Source of the DNA: Stictocephala bisonia
Lineage: Eukaryota > Arthropoda > Insecta > Hemiptera > Membracidae
Length of the DNA stretch: 64,000 bases
Assembly (NCBI GenBank): GCA_035578905.1
Contig: JAQJVL010000059.1
Span: forward strand, 2,015,636-2,079,635
Reading direction: 5' to 3'
Shown here: positions 58,901-64,000 of the stretch, piece by piece
Layout of the letters: each line of letters starts with the position of its first letter
Numbering within the stretch: position 1 is the first letter of the stretch
Made by a program: the position numbers and the translations under genes
The notes under the pieces: generated by a model
Told to the model about the DNA's origin: nothing
The model's input: only the letters and a program-made list of their open reading frames with translations
Database searches by the model: none

Positions 58901-61900
58901 CCCAGGCATTTGTGACTGGTAGTGTCTGGGAATTTCCAGCTCAAAATCACATATAACTGCTTAGAATGCCCAGGCCTAAAATGAGAATTATGTAAAATTT
59001 TGGCAAAGAATGTATTACAGCCTTTAAAAAAATGGGCAATCTAAAAACATCTTTTTAAAGACAATTAATCATACTAACAGAAAATTAATTTTATTTGAAA
59101 TATATACATTTGTAAATATTTTTTGAATATTTGTTAGTTAGCAAACATTATTTTAATTTTTTTGTAATTATCAAACTCGGTAAGAATTAATGTTACAGTA
59201 AACACTAGTACTTTTCTTTGTTAAGCATATTTCATAGAGCATATCCTGAAAATTTAAAGAAACTATACTACAATTTTTTTTATACTAAGAATATAATCAT
59301 GTCAATTTTATGCGAAATAATGTAGCCTATAGGTTCGTTTAGTATATATATAAAATAATATTAGTATTTAGTTTTCAGTTTATTTCCATTAATTTAAATA
59401 TTGGAAAGTATACGAGGTCTGTCTAATAAATAAGCAAGCTGAGGCCTTAAAAACTTATTTTGTAAAATTTTGTCTAAAGTTATTTTGCCCCTTCAAAGTA
59501 CTCTCCATTCGTTGCTATGCACTTATTGCATCTTCTTTTTCACTGTTCAAAGCACTATTGGAAGTCCTCGGCTTTTTAGTTTTCTCGCCGTTTCTTGTTT
59601 TATTGTTTCCACATCTTCCCAGTGATGTTCCCTCATGACATTCTTGCATTTTGGGAATAGGAAAAAGTCACAGGGGGCAGGATCTGGCGAATAAGGAGTG
59701 TGATCAAGGATCATGATTGAATTTTCAGTCAGTAACTGGAGAACAATCAATGCTGAATGTGCAGGTGCATTGTCATGGTGAAGGATCCATCCATCGCCTT
59801 GAATCAAATTCGGTTGCACACAATCTTTCAAACGCTTGAGAACCATAAGGTAGAACTCAGCATTGACTGTTTGTCCTTCAGGAAGAAACTCATGATGGAC
59901 AACACCTTCCACATCAAAGAAAAAAAGGAGCATGACTGATATTTGATCGGCTTTTTTCTTGATTTTTTTGGTTTGAGGGTCATCTTTTGCTTTCCACTCC
60001 TTGCTTTGTGATTTTAGTTCAACGTCATACTCATACAAGCACGACTCATCCTATTGAGAAATCCAGCATCGTTTTGAAGTGAATTTTTCCAGTCAGTAAC
60101 ACCATTGATTTTATATTCAAATAGATTTCCCATCCAATGTTAAATTTTGAGTCTCAAAATATCAGCTGTTTTTGTGGTCCATTGTGGAGCGCTAGTGTAG
60201 TCCCATGTAAATGTAATGCAGTTTAAACCAGCTGTGGTTGTGGGCCACACAAACTAACGAAATTACTGCCACAAATATTCCTATTAGATGGTTTATCTAT
60301 TGTAGGTTTATATAATCAATGGTAACACATTCAACTCTTCTCAACTTTTAATCTGACATCAGCAACTTGGGCACGATTTTTTCACACATCTTTTTTAAAC
60401 CCAAATGTTTGGTTAATATTCTGTGCATGGTTGATTTTCCTAAATTCAGTTCATCAGCTATCATTCGGACAGTTTTTTGACGATCAGTAAGGACAAGAGA
60501 CTGCACATAATCGATGTTGTCATCAACACAGGAGGTTGAAGGTGGCCATGGCCTTGCATCATTCATGGCGTCTTGTTGGCCATCTTTAAAACATTTCATT
60601 CACTTGAAAATAGATGTTTTCTTTAGAGCATTATCTCTATAAATAGCCATCAACATTTCATTAATTTCTTAGCAGCTTTTACCACACTTCACCAAAAACT
60701 TGATGTTGATTCGTTGCTCTGTAATTTTGCCAATTTCCATTTTCGGCAAACAGCAAAAACAACGACAAAAGACAGTGACACAAACAGCACAATATGCACA
60801 GCTCGACGATCTGGCAAGCACTGACGGCTCATTGGGTTTCAGGCAACTAGCGCCACTAGTGAGCGGGCTGTAGTCCACGTCATTGCCGCCAGATTGCACC
60901 AGTTCGCGTATTTATTGGACAGACCTCATATATTTTACTCCAAAAAGGTTGATGTAGCTATATGTATCACTAGATTTTAAATTTACACACTAAAAATGTA
61001 GCCTAACTATGTACACTAATAATCAACACTTGGTAAACCAGAGAATAATAAATATATACAGGGTGAGTTACGTAAGGTGTCCTAAATGGATAACGGAAGA
61101 ACGGTGTGAGCTACAATAAAACTGACAACACCAAAACCTACTAAGTCTTGTATGGGGAATTTACTGAAAATAGTTTCATTTCACAGAAAAAATATATTCA
61201 CAGAATATGCCAAAACTCGTGGTTCGGATTCCAAATCTCAAAATGTTAAAATTCAAACATATGTCATATTGTACATAATTTTAAATATCCTTTAAAATGA
61301 AATGTGCTGGTGAAACAATTTTGTAAAAATATTATATTGTTTAAAAATGGCGAACGAAAACATAAAAAATTCTGTCATTTGCAAAAATCACTCTATTTTT
61401 TAAGTTTTTTGCAATACAATATTTAAGCTTAAAATTTCAAGTTATTTAGTAAATTTCCTACAAAATTACATGTTACATGATCACATTTGAACAATCTTTC
61501 GTACCCCCAAATCTTCTAGTTACCAGCTTCTCAACTTTTTCCAAATATTTTAAGAACAAATATTGCAAACAATTTCTCAGATTTACTCATCGGAGTCGCT
61601 TGCATTGTCATGTCCCCTTTTGCGTCCTCTTTGTTGGGGAGGACTAAAATGCACGACAGGTTAGACAAATAAACCAACTTGAACTAATACAAGTAATTAC
61701 AATAGAAAAAACAAACAAACATTTTTAAAAAATTGGAAAAAAAACATTTTAACATCTATAGTGATGTATAATAGATTAATCTTATGTAATTTTTTTTCTC
61801 CTGAACACAAATATGACATAGAATTATTCATACAAAGAATAATAACTGAGATATTATAAAATATAGGTCAGGTTAGTATGTTGACTATTAATACATATTG

Positions 61901-62321
61901 CTAATCTAACTCAACCTAACTAACCAACATAGCCTAAACTAACTTATGTTAAATATCTAAGTTTTTACTTGTCGAAGAAAGAAATGGAAGTCATAGGCCT
62001 ATTCGTGCTTAGGGAAACTACATAATATGAATATATGTACATAGTTTTTTTGCATAAAATGTTTTTCTTTTTTTCAAATTTTTTAATATCTATATTTCCA
62101 CAAACATTTTTTTATAGATTCGTGTTTATATTGACAAGTTTGGGTGAGACCCCTATATTCCATGTTTACCTACTGCACAGTTCAATGAATCTCCGTGAGT
62201 CATAAGTGGTGTTTCTTACCTTGCCACAGGCCCTGCAGTGATGTCTGCGAAATGTTAATGTAAACTCCGCCGTACAAATCTGACACATAGACACCCTTTG
62301 ATCTTGGATCCAAACAGGTGC
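37945..62321 (-). CDS. FGD6-like: FGD-type protein (FYVE, RhoGEF and PH), C-terminal 227 aa in six exons
   Basis: Six exons at 62,321-62,220, 58,457-58,358, 56,059-55,905, 45,238-45,056, 41,925-41,822 and 37,984-37,945 have AG/GT borders and compatible phases. They sum to 684 bases with a single terminal TAA. The protein part contains a FYVE finger, a Lys-rich linker and a PH domain, then ends a few residues after the PH Trp, as in FGD5/FGD6. The family activates Cdc42-type GTPases through a DH-PH pair that must lie upstream, outside the window; FYVE binds PtdIns3P on endosomes and the last PH domain binds membrane lipids. The introns carry most of the mobile DNA of this half of the window. 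It is the only host gene I can support. Confidence 0.88.
38000..40049. other. intron DNA, no gene recognised
   Basis: A GC-richer patch at 38,290-38,480 ends in the palindrome GGTGGAGGATCCACC and may be an old repeat; I could not assign it. The rest is AT-rich. Confidence 0.35.
40050..41120 (+). pseudogene. LINE reverse-transcriptase remnant, antisense in FGD-like intron
   Basis: [14 protein letters not shown] at about 40,053-40,094 corresponds to the RT block GVPQGSVLGPLLF. It is followed in a shifted frame by ADDCY near 40,135, the Asp-Asp box. After an inserted inverted repeat, [20 protein letters not shown] at about 40,910-40,970 matches the post-RT helix of CR1/Jockey-type LINEs. All frames are broken. 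The 5' limit is not determined. Confidence 0.55.
40357..40700. repeat. inverted-repeat element, ~125-bp arms
   Basis: The arms at about 40,390-40,514 and 40,567-40,697 are imperfect reverse complements (CACAAATATTATGGT... and ACCATAATATTTGTG) around a ~50-base spacer. GAAACAAATTAAA stands on both sides (40,344-40,356 and 40,697-40,709) and may be a target duplication. It sits between two parts of the LINE remnant, so it inserted later. It is non-coding. Confidence 0.7.
41822..41925 (-). CDS. FGD6-like: FGD-like gene, exon with PH strands 4-7
   Basis: Acceptor TTTATTTCAG, donor GTACGT. It reads [20 protein letters not shown] then [19 protein letters not shown] and MFATDS-TAER correspond to the strands and the start of the last helix of a PH domain. 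Its length of 104 leaves two bases for the next exon. Confidence 0.87.
42025..42400. mobile_element. foldback element, copy 2
   Basis: The left part AGGACATCATAAAACTTACC and right part GGTAAGTTTGCTGATGTCC are inverted; GA/TC-rich runs mirror each other inside. It is similar to copy 1 at 36,543, and its right end (CCTGGCCTAGTGCCCTTTAA) matches, in reverse, the left end of copy 1. Its left end is shorter. Confidence 0.65.
43019..43352. repeat. minisatellite, 7 x 48 bp
   Basis: Seven head-to-tail units contain GGTCTGAGTACTTTGTAATA and CCTTTACGCCCATGAATCAA with few differences between units. Because 48 is a multiple of three, the minus strand stays open for 105 codons as a 16-residue repeat ([19 protein letters not shown]). 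There is no start, splice or neighbour support for translation, and it lies in an intron. Confidence 0.9.
43360..44314. other. intron DNA, no gene recognised
   Basis: AT-rich; nothing recognisable on either strand. Confidence 0.4.
44315..44562 (+). repeat. GC-rich minisatellite, locus 2
   Basis: About seven units of ~36 bases with GGGCGGGTGGGT, CA(A/G)TACCAC and GTACGTGTATG. Same family as 23,865 (reverse) and 56,655. GC-rich in an otherwise AT-rich intron. Confidence 0.85.
45056..45238 (-). CDS. FGD6-like: FGD-like gene, exon with first half of last PH domain
   Basis: It reads [18 protein letters not shown] then [20 protein letters not shown] and [18 protein letters not shown]...W-R-WFVL....LY-YK is the PH-domain signature, with [14 protein letters not shown] as in FGD proteins. 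Donor GAG/GTATTA. The acceptor AATACCAG has a weak pyrimidine tract; it is chosen because it restores KE-VTAG continuity and frame. An in-frame ATG lies 21 bases further upstream (45,257-45,259). Confidence 0.88.
45603..45858. mobile_element. possible small TTAA-flanked MITE
   Basis: TTAA at 45,599-45,602 and 45,859-45,862. The inner ends CGTAGCGCTGCAGTG and (reverse) CACGTTGAATGCTG are only weakly alike. GC-richer than the surrounding intron. Confidence 0.3.
46399..47156 (+). mobile_element. mariner copy B, internally deleted, both ends present
   Basis: The terminal repeats CGAGGGTCGTCCAGAAAGTA and its exact reverse complement are flanked by TA on both sides. At 756 bp it is shorter than an intact mariner (~1.3 kb); the missing part is the HTH region of the transposase. 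Confidence 0.92.
46562..47056 (+). pseudogene. mariner transposase with N-terminal deletion
   Basis: The first nine residues (MAAPIENPA) are the family's N-terminus, joined directly to [16 protein letters not shown], the first catalytic Asp block. The second block reads [13 protein letters not shown], with Glu-Asn where HDNARPH is expected, so the second Asp is lost. An in-frame TAA follows at 46,799-46,801. Past it the frame continues with [19 protein letters not shown] (third Asp of the D34D triad) and ends at TAG 47,054-47,056. Terminal repeats are intact, so the copy could be mobilised in trans but encodes no enzyme. Confidence 0.88.
47355..48960 (-). pseudogene. 5'-truncated LINE (RT and 3' end)
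   Basis: Two overlapping minus-strand frames. The first (from 48,942) has [19 protein letters not shown] and [15 protein letters not shown]; the second (from 48,682) has [19 protein letters not shown] (first Asp), [30 protein letters not shown] (Asp-Asp box), [17 protein letters not shown] and [10 protein letters not shown], and ends at TAG 47,699. A frameshift near 48,760 lies in the GFRRG block. The 3' region ends at three TTGAAT units (47,360-47,378), as in LINEs with short tandem tails. The endonuclease and ORF1 are missing. It lies in the sense orientation of the FGD-like gene. Confidence 0.85.
48961..50121. other. intron DNA, no gene recognised
   Basis: It contains scattered TTAGGTTAGGT/CCTAACCTAA words but no array. 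AT-rich; no coding was seen. Confidence 0.4.
50257..50378 (+). repeat. tandem duplication at the Fanzor start
   Basis: GTGATCACCGGTATTTAGTT and GTGATCAATGATATTTAGTA begin two ~62-base units that both continue AGTGGACTATGA-TT-TTCG. The second unit carries the better preserved start (CPSCGG against CPSYSG in the first). Confidence 0.7.
50346..52650 (+). pseudogene. Fanzor (eukaryotic TnpB-like RNA-guided nuclease), decayed
   Basis: A start at 50,346 gives [19 protein letters not shown], a Cys-rich opening. A shifted frame then carries [19 protein letters not shown] and [14 protein letters not shown]. From 51,228 come [19 protein letters not shown] and [13 protein letters not shown], the RuvC-I strand with its Asp (51,456). 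After breaks, [19 protein letters not shown] and [15 protein letters not shown] follow, with the Glu (51,964) and half of the zinc finger, whose first Cys is now Arg (CGT). A LINE tail intervenes; then [20 protein letters not shown] gives the second Cys pair and RuvC-III Asp (52,561). RDxNxAxNI is diagnostic for TnpB/Fanzor. Family members cut DNA guided by an omega RNA. At least seven stops or frameshifts make it inactive. Confidence 0.85.
52015..52509 (+). mobile_element. LINE 3' tail inserted in the Fanzor gene
   Basis: AT-rich 3' region with a strong hairpin (CCTTCCAC...GTGGAAGG, 52,308-52,341, around AAGCC-TTG-GGCTT), ending in AATAAAG and GATTTT units at 52,494-52,509. Coding stops at Fanzor residues ...CYDRLAT and resumes at ...VYCDIC. 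Only the tail is present, as in strongly 5'-truncated LINE copies. Confidence 0.7.
52632..52716 (+). ncRNA. candidate omega RNA region of the Fanzor element
   Basis: The non-coding stretch between the end of recognisable Fanzor coding and the right terminal repeat can form short stems (CTCGT with ACGAG at 52,643-52,660; AAATCTCAGATTT at 52,684-52,696). In TnpB and Fanzor loci the omega RNA overlaps the 3' end of the gene and the right element end. Position is the main argument; there is no expression evidence. Confidence 0.25.
52721..52982 (+). repeat. left arm of long inverted repeat
   Basis: It reads ATCACAACAGAGAAAACC... to TGTAAAACATTA. Roughly 80% similar, by eye, to the reverse complement of 55,483-55,774, with a few small indels. 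Confidence 0.85.
52983..54407 (-). mobile_element. Tc1/mariner-type element, 1.4 kb
   Basis: The inverted ends AGTGTTACAAGTTAAA (52,983) and, in reverse, AGTGTTACAAGTTAAA (54,407) are flanked by TA and extend with good similarity for about 80 bases, through TCAAAATGTCCTCCTCC. It is inserted into the left arm of the larger inverted-repeat element. Confidence 0.9.
53050..54085 (-). pseudogene. Tc1/mariner transposase with DUF4817-like N-terminus
   Basis: From ATG at 54,085 ([14 protein letters not shown]) the frame is open to 53,342. It has an N-terminal helix-turn-helix ([39 protein letters not shown]), like the DUF4817 domain of a widespread insect group. A second HTH follows ([20 protein letters not shown]), then [19 protein letters not shown] (first Asp), [18 protein letters not shown] and [10 protein letters not shown]. 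At the second catalytic position IYF-stop-QNGAP replaces the usual QQDGAP, so both a stop and an Asp-to-Asn change are present. The third block is recognisable only in broken form (FFFCG). Confidence 0.85.
54410..55482. other. central segment of the inverted-repeat element
   Basis: TTA is found on both sides, and the ends TGATCAGTTTCACCAACCTT and (reverse) TGGCTGGTTTCGCCGACCTC are similar. This segment is either the inner part of the long arms or a separate PIF/Harbinger-type insertion with TTA duplication. No coding was seen. Confidence 0.45.
55483..55833 (-). repeat. right arm of long inverted repeat
   Basis: Partner of 52,721-52,982. Uninterrupted, so it shows the ancestral order across both insertion sites of the left arm: TTTTAAACCACAACAG at the Fanzor target and AAACATTA at the mariner target. 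Confidence 0.8.
55905..56059 (-). CDS. FGD6-like: FGD-like gene, FYVE-PH linker exon
   Basis: Acceptor TTCGCAG, donor GTAAGT. It begins [18 protein letters not shown] and ends [17 protein letters not shown]. In FGD6-type proteins a Lys-rich KKIP..LKEV motif stands at this place between FYVE and the last PH domain. The rest is a charged helix. The length of 155 joins phase 1 to phase 0. Confidence 0.82.
56060..56462. other. intron DNA
   Basis: AT-rich; nothing recognised. Confidence 0.4.
56655..56698 (+). repeat. GC-rich minisatellite, locus 3 (single unit)
   Basis: TGGGTGGGCGGGTAGGTCAT then TACCACTGTACGTGT; one unit of the family at 23,865 and 44,315. Confidence 0.7.
56737..56960. mobile_element. 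TTAA MITE 4-family copy, right end not found
   Basis: TTAA at 56,733-56,736, then CACATTCGCTGCTGCG. It continues similar to 63,116 and, in reverse, to 9,644-9,380, including TTCATTCTATTCCAGTCTAT. The right terminal repeat was not located. Confidence 0.55.
57321..58357. other. intron DNA with a possible TTAA element end
   Basis: At 57,758 TTAA is followed by CCTTCTGGGACGCGCC, and CATTGTACAAAGTACAACA at about 57,778 recurs inverted at about 57,953. This resembles the end-plus-palindrome pattern of the other TTAA elements. No right end was identified. Confidence 0.35.
58358..58457 (-). CDS. FGD6-like: FGD-like gene, exon with second half of FYVE finger
   Basis: Acceptor TTTGTGAAG (the AAG repeats the end of the previous exon, so the exact border rests on frame), donor GTAATT. 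It reads [16 protein letters not shown] then [15 protein letters not shown]-x2-C and the RVC-x2-C that close the eight-Cys FYVE domain. Length 100, phase 0 to phase 1. Confidence 0.88.
58461..59410. other. intron DNA with a TTAA end like that of the Fanzor element
   Basis: At 58,852 TTAA is followed by CTCTTTGAGCCCCAGAC, 13 of 15 bases like the left end of the Fanzor element. No right end was found, and no coding follows. Confidence 0.4.
59411..60930 (-). mobile_element. mariner element C, 1.5 kb
   Basis: The ends CGAGGTCTGTCTAATAAATA and (reverse) TGAGGTCTGTCCAATAAATA are flanked by TA. A different family from copies A and B. It sits antisense to nothing: its gene runs in the same direction as the FGD-like gene, inside an intron. 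Confidence 0.9.
59547..60740 (-). pseudogene. mariner transposase (D34D), several breaks
   Basis: ATG at 60,740 gives [19 protein letters not shown], the first HTH. After stops in this frame, the segment from 60,599 reads [19 protein letters not shown] and [20 protein letters not shown], the second HTH. A gap with no clear frame follows (~60,340-60,040). From 60,038 come [20 protein letters not shown] (first Asp), [17 protein letters not shown] (second Asp) and [19 protein letters not shown] (third Asp), ending at TGA 59,547-59,549. All three catalytic Asp are kept, but the N-terminal part has at least three lesions. Confidence 0.88.
60931..62219. other. intron DNA
   Basis: ATACAGGGTGAGTTACGTAA at 61,059 looks like a transposon end of the TACAGGGTG type, but no inverted partner was found. 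The rest is AT-rich. Confidence 0.35.
62220..62321 (-). CDS. FGD6-like: FGD-like gene, exon with first half of FYVE finger
   Basis: Acceptor TGTTTCAG, donor GTAAGA. It reads [20 protein letters not shown] then [12 protein letters not shown]. The W-x2-D motif, C-x2-C and the R(R/K)HHCR-x-CG patch that contacts PtdIns3P are all present. Length 102 (34 codons). Exons further upstream (DH and first PH) are not in the window. Confidence 0.93.
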
Positions 62322-63115
62322 CTGAAACATTGAGGCAACCACTTATAAATTATAACAATACAATTAATTTTAATACTATTCTATTCAAGAGAGAACTTCT
62401 CCTCAAAATATCCACCTTGTTACATGTTAAGACACTTGGTTTAAGCAGGATGGTATTTTATTCAATAATAAAAAAACTAACTTTATTCACTTACATGGTA
62501 TAAAATTAAAAAAATAACCTATACTATATCAACTAAATTTTATTGGTTATAATTGATATAGTGATAATTTATAGATCACAATATAATTTATATTGTGATA
62601 AATTTATAGATATAACCAATTATATCTATAAATTTATATATGTGTGTGTGTGTGTGCGCGCACATGCGTGCGTGTAGGCATGTGTGCCATTTACCACTTA
62701 TCGCTATTTCTCAAAAACTATACGTCCAACTGACTTGAAATTTTGTACATAGGTTTTCTTGCCACTTAGAGGCTCACTAAGAAAGAATTTTCCTCTTTCA
62801 CCTCAGGACTCCGTCACACTGCCTTCCAATTTTTCCATAGTATTCTTATGGAGTTATAGTAATTGATTGATTTATTTGATTAAAAGCTGTTAAATAAAAA
62901 CAAATTGAATAAAATTGTAGAAGGCTCACCTTTAAAAATTAAAAATAATTGAGTACAGTAGTAAATGATACATAACATCAGCTGTTCTAAATTGGACATA
63001 AGATTAAATAATTGTTTTTCAAACACAAAGTAGTTAGTTTTATTTACTTTAAGTAATTTTTTAATGTTCTTGAATTTGTTGGAAATTTTACTCATATTTT
63101 TATTGTCATCTTTAA
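62322..63115. other. intron or upstream DNA with microsatellite
   Basis: It contains a (TG)n-(CG) tract at 62,641-62,665 and an AT-rich palindrome around 62,530-62,630. No FGD-like exon was found here. Confidence 0.4.
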
Positions 63116-64000
63116 CTCATTCGCTGCGATGGTGCATGGAGTCACACAACATGCGGTGCAGTGCTGCCTTGCCTGGCTCGGCACTATGGCCGCATGCTTA
63201 CGTATTTCAACTTTGGGACAAGTAAAATTGATACATGTGTAATTCATACAATATTTTTAGTTCTTATGTTAGGTATTAACAATATTTAATCCCATTCACC
63301 GACCGGTTCATTCTATTCCAGTCTATTTATTCGTCATCATAATAAACAAATCTGAAACTCCTGCTATATCTTCGAACTGTAAATTCACTCTCTTCTGACT
63401 CACTGCAAGTCACATTTTGGTCTATAATAGGTAGTACTGTACCGGGTCGTTTCACCGGTACATTTTTGTTTCTCTTCTTTTTCGTTCATAAGGCTGCCTG
63501 AGACCGTTCTTGCGCTTTTGACTTGTTACTTTCGTGGCCGTTGGCTCAAGCCTTGGTCTGTTCCGTGGTTCCGGCTTTTGGTTCACCAGTTCGCCTGGGT
63601 TTTCTAGTTAGTTTTGCCTCCTTCTGTTAACATAATGAGCGGCTAGAAAGGCAATTAACTCCAGGGTCCTCGAGTAAGACTGCTGCCTGGCCGATCTTCT
63701 GCCATCTCTACTGTGCTGGCCTGGCCTCGGTGGAATCATGGGATGTGAGCTAAATTGCCGGTTATTTGGTTTTGTTTGAATTTCTAAATTTTTCAATGTA
63801 AATTCTCTTAAATTTTGTCATTCTAGTAATTATGCAGGTAAGCATGTCTGTAATGTCATTTATGGAATTTGTAGCTTTCGCCGATTTTGTGTATAATTTG
63901 TAATTCTTTGTTTTTTTTTAGTGTTTCATGATGTATTTATTGTTTTGTGTGTTATTTATGAGATTGTGGCCTTTACAAAATTTGCTGAATTCTTTTGTAA
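63116..64000 (-). mobile_element. TTAA-family element with C-terminal coding trace, runs toward window end
   Basis: TTAA at 63,112-63,115, then CTCATTCGCTGCGATGG; the next ~200 bases resemble 56,737 and (reverse) 9,644. Further right, minus-strand frames give HPMIPPRPGQHSRDGRRSAR, RTLELIAFLAAHYV, RQPYERKRRETKMYR and SESEESEFTVRRYSRSF, possibly the C-terminal region of the family's transposase read toward this end. No conserved catalytic block is in view, so the assignment is tentative. Confidence 0.4.

Noticed and set aside
62641..62665. (TG)n/(CG)n tract as a regulatory Z-DNA element
   Set aside because: A simple microsatellite; nothing in the sequence supports a function.

Overview
This is AT-rich eukaryotic DNA, most likely from an insect. 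The reasons are: one host gene with short exons and long introns on the minus strand, no prokaryotic gene organisation, and a dense set of insect-type transposons (piggyBac, P element, hAT, mariner/Tc1, Penelope-like element, CR1/Jockey-like LINEs). A hemipteran would fit the repeat content, but that is a guess. No tRNA, rRNA or CRISPR array was seen.

Left part, 1-13,400: a cut-off piggyBac transposase remnant, an internally deleted Penelope-like element, a 3'-truncated mariner, a 2.1-kb hAT element with only a zinc-finger N-terminus recognisable, and a run of TTAA-flanked (piggyBac-type) non-autonomous elements, each with its own short palindrome near the ends. Then come fragments of a LINE, another hAT and a MADF-domain gene.

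13,676-23,508 is a three-layer nest. A P-element transposase gene is split by a 6.2-kb hAT (16,611-22,796), which is split by a 2.9-kb piggyBac (18,795-21,679). At both joins the duplicated target bases return the host transposase to the same reading frame. Just upstream lies a THAP-domain segment in the opposite orientation, between inverted terminal repeats.

24,500-28,690 is a nearly full-length CR1/Jockey-like LINE (PHD-type ORF1, endonuclease and RT in ORF2) with several breaks. 28,700-37,900 is mostly AT-rich, with a TTAA element, a hAT MITE with a perfect 8-bp target duplication, and a foldback element with almost identical arms.

37,941-62,321 holds the one host gene I can support: six minus-strand exons encoding the C-terminal 227 residues of an FGD-type protein (FYVE finger followed by the last PH domain), closest in layout to FGD5/FGD6. 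The exons add up to 684 bases with one terminal stop. The introns are full of repeats: a 7 x 48-bp minisatellite, a GC-rich minisatellite seen at three loci, a deleted mariner, a 5'-truncated LINE, a second mariner and foldback elements.

The most unusual item sits in the intron between the exons at 45,056-45,238 and 55,905-56,059. It is a decayed Fanzor gene (eukaryotic TnpB relative; RNA-guided nuclease family) in a TTAA-flanked element at 50,162-52,716. It keeps RuvC-like D, E and D positions and an RDKNGAKN motif, but a LINE 3' tail splits its zinc finger. The element lies in one arm of a larger long-inverted-repeat transposon (50,122-55,833), whose same arm also received a Tc1/mariner copy.
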